Assembly (NCBI GenBank): GCA_021396245.1
Contig: WNYE01000018.1
Location: 1 to 64,000 of the forward strand
Direction of reading: 5' to 3'
DNA: 64,000 nt
Source of the DNA: Sporothrix humicola
Taxonomy: Eukaryota > Ascomycota > Sordariomycetes > Ophiostomatales > Ophiostomataceae
The notes under the pieces were generated by a model, which was not told the DNA's origin, did not search any database, and saw only the letters and a list, made by a program, of their open reading frames with translations. Shown here piece after piece: positions 46,534 through 56,258 of the stretch (position 1 is the stretch's first letter; the number at the start of each line of letters is the position of its first letter). A program made the position numbers and the translations under genes.

Positions 46534-47603
46534 ATGGCGCCGCCACGCCGAGGAAGCGGGAGCAGTTCTTCCCAGGGAGGCACCTTTGCGCCTCTTGTGC
46601 GATTCTACCAGGTGTGTTCTGCTGGGCAGCCGACTGTATTTTTGGGGAACATCATCTGACGTTATAGAGCTCTTATGCCTCCGACTATGCAGGCTTTACC
46701 GTGCTCTTGGTAGCATACTTATATGTATGTCATCCAAATCCGAGATATTGAGAACTTGAAGACAACACCTGAAGACAGCCTCGTCTAACCCTCCCTCAGA
46801 TCCAATTCTTTGTCGAGCCTTTCCACCGGCTGTTCTTTGTCAACGACCTCAACATCTCCTACCCCCACGCTGAAGTCGAGCGCGTCCCCGTCTCTATGAA
46901 CTTTGTCTACGCCCTCTTCGTCCCGCTCTTTGTTATTTTGCTCTACAACTCCGTCTTCAGCTCCGAAGTCCACAAGCACCATGTCTCCGTGCTCGGCATC
47001 GCCATCGCCCTCGTTCTGACCTCGACTGTTACCGACATCATCAAGAACATGGTCGGTCGGCCCCGTCCCGATTTGCTGGCCCGCTGCAGCCCGGCCCCCG
47101 GAACACCGCCCAGCACTTTGGTCTCGCTCGAGATTTGCACCCAGACCGACCACCACATCCTGCACGACGGCTGGCGCTCGTTCCCCAGCGGGCACTCGAG
47201 CTTTGCGTTTGCCGGCCTGGGCTACACGAGCCTGTTTCTGGCCGGCCAGCTCCAGATCTTTGTGCTGAGAAACAGCGGCTGGTCGACAAACCCGTCGGCC
47301 TCGGTGCCGCCCGTCCACGTCCGCGGCGACCTGGGCAAGATTTTGATCTGTTTAGCGCCCCTGCTCGGCGCCGCCATGATCGCCATCAGCCGCTGCCAGG
47401 ACTACCGCCACGACGTCTACGATGTGTGCACGGGCGCCCTGCTGGGCTGGACCATTGCCTACTGGAGCTACCGCCGGTACTGGCCGCATCTGAGCAGTAA
47501 GCACTGCAATGAGCCGTACCCGGGCCCGAGTCCGCCATCACGCAACGACGGCAACGACTACGGACGTCTGCGGGACGAGGAGGAAGGCTTCCGGGAAGAC
47601 TAG
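46534..47603 (+). CDS. PAP2-family lipid phosphate phosphatase
   Basis: Three exons, 46534-46611, 46668-46724 and 46800-47603, give 312 residues. The introns are 56 and 75 nt (donors GTGTGT and GTATGT; acceptors TATAG and CTCAG). Splicing yields a continuous first membrane region and then EPFHRLFF. The three PAP2 catalytic motifs are intact: KNMVGRPRPD (KxxxxxxRP), SFPSGHSS (PSGH) and SRCQDYRHDVYD (SRxxxxxHxxxD). About six membrane helices are expected. Relatives such as yeast Lpp1/Dpp1 dephosphorylate phosphatidate, lysophosphatidate or diacylglycerol pyrophosphate. The exon 1 ATG at 46534 is inferred from frame and reading into RFYQSSYASDYAGF; exons 1 and 2 are less certain than exon 3. Confidence 0.85.
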
Positions 47604-48047
47604 GGAGTTTTCCTGGAGTGACTGTAGATTTGAGATGAATGTGTATATTGGTCAGTATGGAGTATATTGTACGTCAGTATATGGCTGCCAGGCACGGCGA
47701 GCCGCGTGTATTAGTACGAGGATCGGTGTGTGAGTACGATAAGATTGCATCATTGGTATAGGCAACAGCATCGACGTGGCCGGATATTGGATACAGCAGC
47801 ATACGGAGTATCCTTTCGCGACAGGCATTTGGCATTCTTTGGGTTTTATTCACATAGTCTTATGGTAACGCCAGCGCAGTAACGAATAACATGGTTTCTT
47901 TTCCCGCGGCTTCATGTAGTTTGGCACAAGCTATTAGTAATACATCTATGATGGAAATCTCATGATTGTGTCGAAGTACTGTAGTAGGGTTTCCGTCAAT
48001 ACCCTACTTCCAGCAATGCCCTATCCCGGCCGAACATCGAACACCCT
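47604..48047. other. Intergenic region between convergent genes
   Basis: 444 bp of 3' flanks for the phosphatase and PRE9. No features seen. Confidence 0.6.
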
Positions 48048-48937
48048 CTACTTATCGTCGGTGCTCTCCTCTTTCGCCAGGTCATGCTCCTTCAGCAGCG
48101 CCGTGATCTCGTCTGCGCTCCACAGCCGGTGGTAGATCTTGCCATCCTTGGTCTGGCCAACCGTTGCAAATTCGACTAGGGGTGTTAGTACAAGATAAAA
48201 ACCGGTAACATCAGGGGCACGCCAACTCACTCTTCTCGCTACTCAGCTTCGTCGAGTCCATGGTCTTGCTCAGCACCTTGACCGCCATCCCGCACGCCTC
48301 CTTGAGCGTGCAGTCCTCCTTGTAGTCCTGCTTCAGCAGGCTCTGCGCGCTCGCATTGTTCGCGCCCGCACTCGTCGCCTTCCACCCGCCATAGTTGCCC
48401 GACGGGTTTGACAGGTACAGCTGGAACTGCCGCTGCGGGTCCCAGCCGGCGTAGATGAACGAAACGCCAAACGGCCGCAGGCCGCCGTGCTGCGTGTAGC
48501 CCTGCTTGAGGTCGCATAGCCGGCGCACCAGCTGCTCGCAGGGGATGTCTGTGTTGTAGGTGAGGAGGTAGCGCTGGGCGGCTTGCCGGGCGTAGTTGAT
48601 CAGGATGTTGGCGTCGGCCGTCATGCCGGCGACGGCGCAGATCATGTTGTCGTTCAGAATGTACAGCTTCTCGGCCGACGTGTCCTGCTCTAATAACTTG
48701 GACGTCACCTTTCTCTCTGCCGCGAGCACAATGCCGTCCTTGGCCAGGATGCCAATCGCCGTGCCGGCGTGCGAGATGGCTTCCAGGGCATACTCGACCT
48801 GGTACAGCCGGCCCTCGGGCGAGAAGATGGTAGTCTGGGGGAAGAAGCAAATGTCAGATGGGTTGAATTGCCTGGGGGGAGCTTCAATCCCGCTCTTTTG
48901 AGCTCAAACTTACACGAGAATCGTACCGTCTCGACAT
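48048..48937 (-). CDS. PRE9: 20S proteasome subunit alpha-3 (PRE9/PSMA4)
   Basis: Three exons on the minus strand: 48937-48914, 48834-48231 and 48175-48048, total 251 residues. The introns are 79 and 55 nt with GTAAGT and GTGAGT donors and a TACTAAC branch in the second. The joined N-terminus, MSRRYDSRTTIFSPEGRL, carries the alpha-subunit signature followed by QVEYALEAISHAG. GYTQHGGLRPFGVSFIYAG and NPSGNYGGWKA identify the alpha-3 (yeast Pre9, human PSMA4) type. As an alpha subunit it has no catalytic Thr and forms the outer gated ring of the 20S core. The acidic-basic C-terminal tail is as usual. Three PACE-like words lie upstream, consistent with proteasome gene co-regulation. Confidence 0.96.
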
Positions 48938-50102
48938 GGTGACGACGAGCTGACAGTGACTATAAAGGCAATTGGATTGCGAAAAGGATCTGGATGAGTG
49001 TGGACGGCGGTATCGTGATTCGTGGTGGGATGGGAGCTGTCGTGATGCAAATGTTTCGATGTTTCGAGGTGCGATGGAGATGACGATAGAAACAGAGCAT
49101 AGGGCACACAGCAACAGACGGCCCAGCCTGCTCCTTCTGCTCGGGGAGCTTCAGCCAGCCAGGCAAGCGATTCGACGCGTAGCTTGAAACGGGCACGCTA
49201 AGGAAGGCTCGGTGCCTAAATTGTCAGGCACAAATTTACAGAAACCAGGTCCCAGCCTGGAGCTTGTCAATATTATGTAATCCACGCTAGCGCTGCGACC
49301 TATTCTCAGGACTTGCCACCTGTCGCGCATCATCATCAACAGTTCAAAGCCCGCCACCAGTTCTCTACTGTTCTTTGCCATCTCGAACTCGCAAAAGGCA
49401 GCAGCTTTCTGTCTCATTCTGACCATATATTGCTCCTCACCTACGCGACAACAGAACGGCAGCCTTAGGGACACTCATGCCTCTTTACTTCTACACCAAA
49501 GCTAGCACGTGGTTACCGTTGCTGAGAATACAGCGTTTCATAGCACCTACAGCATCAACTGCGCTAAAACGCAGCATTCACTCCACCAAAGCAAATTTGC
49601 CACACACCGAAAAGGAGCTTGCCCGCCCCCCTAAAGCTCTCCTTTGCGCCTGCCGCGCAGAACAACCTCGCCAGCATTTCTGTCTCCTTCCCTTTCGATC
49701 TCTTCCACGATAATTCTTTACACGGCAAGAGCAAACGAGGACCGGTGACAAATCTGGGTCCTTCCCATTTAAACCTTTGCGCGTAGTTTTTTTCTGAGGC
49801 AAGAGCTTCAGGCATTTGACGCGACACCTTCAAAAATCCAAACATCAACCTCGTCAACTGTTTCGACGCGCATCCTGTAGTCGTGTGATCGCGAAAAAAG
49901 CGCCTGCAGTAGAACTTTTTTCGCAGCTTTTTTGCTTGCTTGTTGCGCCGCAGCAATTGTGACGCAGCAACGAGCCCACACCCACGCGGCGATCCACGAA
50001 ACGCGAAACACGCGAGACACGAGACACGACTTTTAACGACATTTCACGAATCACAAAGTTACTTCAATCTACAACCACAAACCACACAACCACATCTTTG
50101 CG
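48938..50102. promoter_or_regulatory. Divergent promoter: PRE9 / BYE1-like gene
   Basis: 1.17 kb without a gene. Contains three near-matches to the proteasome-associated control element described under 49312-49604. Short open frames around 49477-49713 show no coding character. Confidence 0.55.
49312..49604 (-). promoter_or_regulatory. Three PACE-like words upstream of PRE9
   Basis: In the orientation of PRE9 the words are GGTGGCAAG (49312-49320), GATGGCAAA (49374-49382) and TGTGGCAAA (49596-49604). Each matches the yeast Rpn4 site GGTGGCAAA in 8 of 9 positions. They lie 375-660 bp before the PRE9 ATG. Whether filamentous fungi use this site is uncertain. Confidence 0.35.
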
Positions 50103-53100
50103 ATGTCAGGTAAGCTTGCCGGCGCATCCCCGTCACCACCGCCTCCTTCTCATCCTTCGCGTCGACGAGCACGCCCCCTAACAGCCATGCCTCCGCCTCC
50201 AGACGCAGAACCCCGTCGCTCCGTCCGGAGCACAAAGGGCCAGCACAAAGCTCTCGACCACCTCGAAGCACCGACAGCTGCTGCCGACAGCTCCAAGGAC
50301 AAGCACCACAGCAAAGACAAGGACGCGGCCGGCCATGCAGCAGCATCTGCCGCCTCGGCCGTCGGGAAACAAAAACGCGGCCGCAAGGGCAGCAAGAAGC
50401 CCGAGTCGCCGCAGGAAAACGACGACGACGAAGAGGAGGAGATCATCCGGTGCGTGTGCGGCGCGCGCGAGCAGGACGGCGACCCGGGCGAGCCGTGGAT
50501 TGCGTGCGACACCTGCACGGCGTGGCAGCACAATGTGTGCATGGGCATGAGCGTGTACAGCGAAGATCTGGCTAAGGACTATTTTTGCGAGCAATGCAAG
50601 CCCGAGAACCACAAGGAGCTGCTAGAGGGCATGGCCCGCGGCGAGCGGCCGTGGGAAGAGCGGCGGCGGCAGTACGAGGAGGAAAAGAAGAGGCGCAAGG
50701 GCGGCCGGAAAGCCAAGCCAAAGCGCAACAGCGACGCCACCGTCAAAGAAGGCTCAGCAAAGCCGTCACCAACGCCCGAGTCACGGCGTGGTGGCAGCGA
50801 TGCACGGAGCTCGGTGGCGCCCTCGGGCACAAAGCGCAAGACGCGGGCCGATTCAGAGGACGACGCCGGCAAGGCACAGCGGCGCAAACTGTCAGAAGAA
50901 GTGCTGCCCGTCTACAATCCGCCCGACGACCTGCCAGAGCACTTTTCTGGTCTCCCCGATACGCGCCAGACACCGGCCAAGGGCCTGGCCCGTGGCATTT
51001 CGGAGGTGCTGACCGGCATGCAAAAGCGTGGCGAGTTTACACCAGCCGACGGCGATACCATTGAGTCGACGGCAGAACGCTATGCAATTCAGATCGAGCG
51101 CGCAGTGCACGATGCTCACCCAACGCACAAGGAGTACGGCGGGCAGATTCGGACACTGCGTTTCAACCTGAAAGAAAACCACGAGCTGGTGGCGCGTCTT
51201 TTGCGCGGCTCGCTGATCCCCCCAATGCTGGCCACTATGTCAAGCGACGAGCTGGCATCACGCGAGCTGCAGCAGAAGACGGCCAAGATGAAGGCCCAGG
51301 CCGAGCGCCAGAGCATTATCACCGAGTCCGACGACGGGTCGGCGCCGCGGCTGCGGCGGACACACAAGGGCGAGGAGGTTGTGGAGCGCGACCGAGACCT
51401 CGCGGTGGGCGAAGACAAGCCGTCGTCCCTACGTCGGCAGAGTGCACGCGACGGGGATGTGGATATGGCCGACGCCGGCAGCAGACGGCGCGGGTCGGAA
51501 GCTCGGGGACGGGGTGCCCTGCGTGTTGACACGAAGAACGATGCCGGCAGCAAGAAGGACTTTGATCTCAAGCGTGTCTTCAACAGCGTTCGTTCCCCAA
51601 CTTCGACAACGGCACACCAGCGCCGGCCATCGCAGCCTCAGTTTGCATCCGACGGGCCGGGCGAGGACCCAGATGTCGATCGTCTGCTGCAGGACGACGG
51701 CGACGAGTCTCCGCCCTACTCTCCATCGGAAGAGACCGACCCAGATATTGTCTGGCGCGGCCAGGTCAACATGAACACCGTCGCCAACTTCCAGGCAACG
51801 GCACGGCATGTCGGCGGCGTGAACCTCAGTGCGACTATTGGCTTGCCGTGGACCACGCTCGTGCCCAAGAAACTCACCGTGGCAGGCCGTATCGACGAGC
51901 AGATCGCCACTGAGTACCTGTGCAGCCTGCGCTACAGCGCGCCGACCGACATCAGCGTTGCCAGCCTTAGTCCGGCCACTGACGCAGCCAAGGCGGATTT
52001 CCTGGCGCTCATCGACTACTTTACCCAACGGCACCGCTACGGTGTTGTCGGCGAAAAGGGTGTCGGCAACGTCCGCGACACATACCTCGTGCCCATCCCT
52101 TCTGGCACGAGTAGCCATCCCGAGTTTATGCTGAATCTCGAGGACAATTTCATCCCGACATCTCGCACGGCACCCATGCTGCTTCTTGTCGTTGTGTACC
52201 GCAACGACCCGGCTGCCATGGAGAAGCTCCGCGGACCCAACTGGGCCGGTCAGTTTGCCAATAATGTCGGCACTCCCGGCTCTGTTGAGACCACGCCGAG
52301 CACGTCAACGCCCCAGCCTCCTGCAGCTGGCGGACCGGCAGGGTCGCGGACGGCATCCATCTCGGCACCCGCATTCTCGCCCATGGTGCCCCAGACACCA
52401 GCGATCCCTAGCCAGACTCAGGCACAACAGCAGCCTCTGCCGCCAGCACCAACCCCGACGCAGCCGATCGCACAGCCAGTGCCGCAGCGTCCTCCGCAGC
52501 AACAGCAGCAGCCTTTGCCCCTGGTGCCTCCTCAGGCCCCGCCTCAGCCTCCTGCACCACAACAGATCCAGCCGCAGCCTCCTGTCCAGCACCAGCCCGT
52601 CGCAGCTAGACCGCCTGTCCCGCCGCCCGCAGCTGCAGCTACGCCAACCCCGCCACCTGTTCAGGCCCCTCGGCCTCCTGTCCAGCAGCAACAGCCGCTG
52701 CAGCAGCAGGTGCCGCGTCCTGGCCCGCCCGTCGCCAACACGCAGCCACTGCAGGCTCACCAGCAGCACCAGCAGCCGCACCACCCGGCTGCCCATGCAC
52801 CGGCCCATCCAGCCCCGCCCGCCGCTGCCCCTGCCTTGACGACCGCGGCGGCTCAACAGGCTGCCCGCGAACAGGCGCAGCGCGACGGCGAGGCCATTGC
52901 CCGCGAGATTCTGGGCCCGCTGGCCACCTGCTCGGCCGCCGGTTTCCTCATGACGCAGGCCGCCAAGATGCAAAAGAACGAGTGGCTGCTGGTGCGCGCC
53001 GTGTTTGAGCAGCAGCCGCAGACCCAGGATGATCTGCAGCTCCTTAAGCACGAGCTCGAGCGGTACAATGACCGCAACCACCACAGCCACCACGCTCACC

Positions 53101-53333
53101 ACAACAGCAGCAACGGCAATGGCACGTCGACGCCGACAGCTGCCCAACAGCACGCTGCCCAACAGCAGCAGCAGCAGGCGGCCGCCGCCGCTGCAGCCAA
53201 GCAGCACTCACAGACGCCCGTGCCTATCCCGCGCGTGCCTCACACGCCGGCTGCTGCCTCGCCGATTCCGCCCTCACGCCCGGCCCCGCCAGCTGCCGCT
53301 CCTGCACCGCAGCCCGGGAATGCTCAGTCGTGA
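50103..53333 (+). CDS. BYE1: PHD-TFIIS_M-SPOC transcription regulator (BYE1-like)
   Basis: The frame is open for 1076 residues. A PHD finger lies at about residues 113-165 (CVCGAREQDG...WIACDTCTAWQH...CEQCKP), a TFIIS central domain at about 280-375 and a SPOC domain at about 545-700. A very long Pro/Gln-rich region ends in a helical segment. This order defines the Bye1 family, which binds RNA polymerase II and H3K4-methylated chromatin during early elongation. Just after the first codons is GTAAGC, and a CTAACAG acceptor lies 75 nt on (50110-50184). If spliced, the start reads MSAMPPPPDAEPRRSVR and the product loses 25 residues without a frame change. Divergent from PRE9. Confidence 0.88.
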   Translation: MSGKLAGASPSPPPPSHPSRRRARPLTAMPPPPDAEPRRSVRSTKGQHKALDHLEAPTAAADSSKDKHHSKDKDAAGHAAASAASAVGKQKRGRKGSKKPESPQENDDDEEEEIIRCVCGAREQDGDPGEPWIACDTCTAWQHNVCMGMSVYSEDLAKDYFCEQCKPENHKELLEGMARGERPWEERRRQYEEEKKRRKGGRKAKPKRNSDATVKEGSAKPSPTPESRRGGSDARSSVAPSGTKRKTRADSEDDAGKAQRRKLSEEVLPVYNPPDDLPEHFSGLPDTRQTPAKGLARGISEVLTGMQKRGEFTPADGDTIESTAERYAIQIERAVHDAHPTHKEYGGQIRTLRFNLKENHELVARLLRGSLIPPMLATMSSDELASRELQQKTAKMKAQAERQSIITESDDGSAPRLRRTHKGEEVVERDRDLAVGEDKPSSLRRQSARDGDVDMADAGSRRRGSEARGRGALRVDTKNDAGSKKDFDLKRVFNSVRSPTSTTAHQRRPSQPQFASDGPGEDPDVDRLLQDDGDESPPYSPSEETDPDIVWRGQVNMNTVANFQATARHVGGVNLSATIGLPWTTLVPKKLTVAGRIDEQIATEYLCSLRYSAPTDISVASLSPATDAAKADFLALIDYFTQRHRYGVVGEKGVGNVRDTYLVPIPSGTSSHPEFMLNLEDNFIPTSRTAPMLLLVVVYRNDPAAMEKLRGPNWAGQFANNVGTPGSVETTPSTSTPQPPAAGGPAGSRTASISAPAFSPMVPQTPAIPSQTQAQQQPLPPAPTPTQPIAQPVPQRPPQQQQQPLPLVPPQAPPQPPAPQQIQPQPPVQHQPVAARPPVPPPAAAATPTPPPVQAPRPPVQQQQPLQQQVPRPGPPVANTQPLQAHQQHQQPHHPAAHAPAHPAPPAAAPALTTAAAQQAAREQAQRDGEAIAREILGPLATCSAAGFLMTQAAKMQKNEWLLVRAVFEQQPQTQDDLQLLKHELERYNDRNHHSHHAHHNSSNGNGTSTPTAAQQHAAQQQQQQAAAAAAAKQHSQTPVPIPRVPHTPAAASPIPPSRPAPPAAAPAPQPGNAQS

Positions 53334-54291
53334 GAGGTCTTTGTAGCAGTGGAATGTCGTTCTGGATTTTGGTGCAAACACTAGGCAATATGGACGTTTC
53401 GATTCACGTATTGGTTGGCCAAATTGGAATGGCCTGATTTGAGCCTATTCATGTATTCCTGTATCCCTATTTTAATGTTTTTCTCTTCATGTATCATACT
53501 ATTTTAAGGTTGTAGTTCTCATCAAACCCCAAAAAGGAGAAAAGATGGTAGTCGAATCACTTTTGATTCTTCTGTCCGGTATTTTTGTTTTTATGCTTGT
53601 CATATTTTTGCTGAGTTTACCTTGCAACTGTTTGATTTTTTTTTATGGACTTGTCTTTCTCCATGTTCTGATTGTTACTTTTGATTTTGTTTGTTTTGTT
53701 TTATTTCTAGTTTACCGAAAATCAATGTTAAATATTTTTTTTTTTTTTGAAAATTTATTTGAATATGGCAGTAAAATATACAGCATCATGAATTCATATT
53801 AAGTTAAATCGATCATCCAAACATATATTGCAAAGATATTTCACTGTGTGTTGGATTTGCGATGTCTCTGAAAACCATATATCTGGATAAATATTCCAAC
53901 ATCTTTGTTGTTTGTGCTAGTTTCGGTACCTTCTAATGCTAACAGTTGGCGATCAGCCGCCATTGCGCGTGGTGACGTAGTCTCGTGCCAAGCGTTTGCC
54001 CAGCCCAGCCAAGGGCAGCGCCCCAATTCTGCGTGTGTCTCGAGTCTGAAGTTTAGCCCAACATAAACAGCTACATCCCTCTTTTCACCGCATTTGCCTC
54101 GACTTTGTTTCAAACAAACAAGTCAATTTGCATCCCAACGAGACGATACACCAAGGTATGTCTGTTTTGTCTGATTTGAACATCCAGGACTCACTCCGTT
54201 CGCTTCTATCCCGATCACAGCTGACCATTCAAGCCTCTCTTCCACTCGACGTCAATTCAAGCTCCTTATCGGCCAACCGCCCTCGACGAAA
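53334..54291. other. AT-rich intergenic region and leader of the microprotein gene
   Basis: 958 bp. AT-rich with several T runs (for example near 53730-53750) and no coding gene up to 54100. The right end is a transcribed leader containing a probable 5' UTR intron (54156-54233: GTATGT donor, CTGAC branch, CAAG acceptor). Confidence 0.55.
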
Positions 54292-54459
54292 ATGCCCGAA
54301 AAGACGACCGTTTTCAGCCGCCGTGCGCCCGGTGGCGCCATCGCTACGGCCGTCCAGAGCATTGCCAAGCCCGAGGGCAATGCGGGCGAGAAGACGTCGT
54401 GCATCCAGTGCGACGGCTACGAGTGCTGCTGCATCCCGATTCCGTGCACGGTGATGTAA
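54292..54459 (+). CDS. 55-aa cysteine-rich microprotein
   Basis: A 55-codon frame that begins ATGCCCGAAAAG and ends in TAA at 54457-54459. Codon use is GC-rich at third positions, like the true genes here, and the coding part begins just after a likely 5' UTR intron. The N-terminal half is basic and small-residue-rich (FSRRAPGGAIATAVQSIA); the C-terminal half has six cysteines (37, 40, 45, 46, 47, 52) in the pattern CxxCx4CCCx4C. No signal peptide or obvious membrane helix. It could bind a metal or be palmitoylated (inference). I do not recognise a family. It sits alone between BYE1 and MED7. Confidence 0.65.
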   Translation: MPEKTTVFSRRAPGGAIATAVQSIAKPEGNAGEKTSCIQCDGYECCCIPIPCTVM

Positions 54460-54631
54460 GCGGACAGCATGTACGGTTTGCACTTTTGATAGCATCAATG
54501 GGGATATGAATGAATGATATATTGTACAATTGTTTCCGCAAAGCTCGTGTATCGTGATTGTGTTCTCGTGCCTGTGACACTGAACTGGTATCTTAAACCT
54601 CCTACCGTTCTTGTTTCCCCCCATTGTTTCC

Positions 54632-55489
54632 TTAGCCAAACATCTCGTCCAGTTTAGCCCATACTTCTCTCTGTCGACTCCGCTCGATCTCTTCTGCTGT
54701 TTGTTGTGTTGATTTTGATTGTGACGACGTCTGTGTTGCAGATAGTGTTTGTGTCGTTGTTTGCGATTGTGATGCTCCGTTCTTCCCGCTCAATGGATCC
54801 TCCACGTCGGCCAGTCCGACCAGCGTCTTGCGCACGCTGTCCGTCACTTCGTGCAGGGCGCGCGTCTCGTTTCGTGTGCGCTCGAGCTGGGCCTGCAGCA
54901 TGGAAATCAGGGCTTCGCGGGTCTGATGCGGCCGCCATTCGTTAATGTGCTGGTGCATGTTGAAGAAGATGGTCTGCAGGTCGGCGAGCTTGTCGGCGGC
55001 GTCGCCCGGGTTGATGGCCAGGATGCCGGCGAGTTCCAAAAAGTTTAGGAGTAACGATTTGGACAGTTTCTTGAGCTCAAAGACCTTGCTGGCGTGGGCG
55101 TCTTTTTCGGCGGACGCCGGCGGGATCGGGGCGCCGAGACGGGCGACGCCCTGCTCCTCGAGTGACGGCAACTGGTTGCTCAACTGGGGAGGTTAGTTGT
55201 GGACGACGACGAGGGATATCAGATTCTGCAGGCGACTCACCGTATACATTTGTCCAAATACTCGCCAACGGCCGTTTGGTGGGATTTCTGGCGGCTGGAG
55301 GTCGGCGAGCGCTTCGGGCACGTCTGGGACAATGGTACCCGGCGTCAACTCAACGCCGGTGTCTGCTGCATGTTTCTCACGCAGCTCGCGTATTGCGGCC
55401 TCTTTTTCTTCTGTGAACTGGCTCCAGAGGTAGGATGGCGGTTGAGGATAGGGCGCAACAGCGCCATTCGGGTCCTCTTGGCTGGCCAT
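54632..55489 (-). CDS. MED7: Mediator complex subunit 7
   Basis: Two exons on the minus strand: 55489-55241 and 55183-54632, total 266 residues. The 57-nt intron has a GTGAGT donor, an ACTAAC branch point and a CCCCAG acceptor; it joins FGQMYT to LSNQLPSLEEQG in frame. Family features are the proline/tyrosine-rich N-terminus with PQPPSYLWSQFTEEKE, PPNGRWRVFGQMY, the SLEEQGV motif, and the helical ELKKLSKSLLLNFLELAGIL plus NMHQHINEWRPHQTRE stretch. Med7 is a structural subunit of the Mediator middle module, nuclear. The Ser/Thr/Gln-rich C-terminal segment before EVWAKLDEMFG is a usual variable part. It is divergent from the ZNF830-like gene and convergent with the microprotein gene. Confidence 0.93.
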
Positions 55490-56258
55490 TGTCGCGAGAC
55501 GGCCGGGTATGAGGTGGGTGGTGTGTTCTGGGAGGTAGTGGGAGTTGAGCGGTGCGAAATGGTGGGAGAGACGTGTGCGTGGAGAGCCGCTGATCGCGTC
55601 GTGATGTCGTCGTGAACTTGAACTTGGTGTGAATCTGAATCTGATTTGAAGCTTCAAGCTCGTGCTCACGTCGCAAATGCTGGATGGGAAAGAGCGCTGA
55701 AAGGCCCATGCTCCAGAGTCCAGCGCCTTCTGTGCGGGGTGTGGCTGGAGCTAATTGCCGGGCTTGTGGCTGTCTCACCTCCGGAGCTAGCCAATCAGAT
55801 GGCATAATTCGCCATTTTGTAGTCAGGCACAGTGGAATAAGTGTGCTAATTCGTCAGAAACGTGCTGAAAGCGCTGATAATTGGGCCAACTGACAACCAC
55901 CAACAGCAACCGTTAGTGAAGATCGTCGACGCAGCAAAATACAGGAGGAATAGGAATAGAGGCATTTCCTATGCCCCGTCCTACACCGTCTTCTGTTTCC
56001 GTCGTCTTGCTCGACCTTTTGTCCTCGATTCCCCCTGAACGCTGGACAACAAACTGTGCTACCGACACGGCATGTCCTCTGGCATTGTCAATTGCAAGAC
56101 CACTCTCGAAAACATGCAATAACATAGCCGACTTCCATCTCAGCCTTACCTCGACCTCGACTTTTGACTTTGATCTTCTCTTCCATTCCTCGACTCGACC
56201 TGCCTCCGCCCATCCGGCTGTACTCTAGCAACAGCCTCTTCCACACCTCTCCTACACA
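55490..56258. promoter_or_regulatory. Divergent promoter: MED7 / ZNF830-like
   Basis: 769 bp between two start codons. One GTTAGTG word (55912-55918); CT-rich before the right ATG. No coding gene. Confidence 0.55.
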
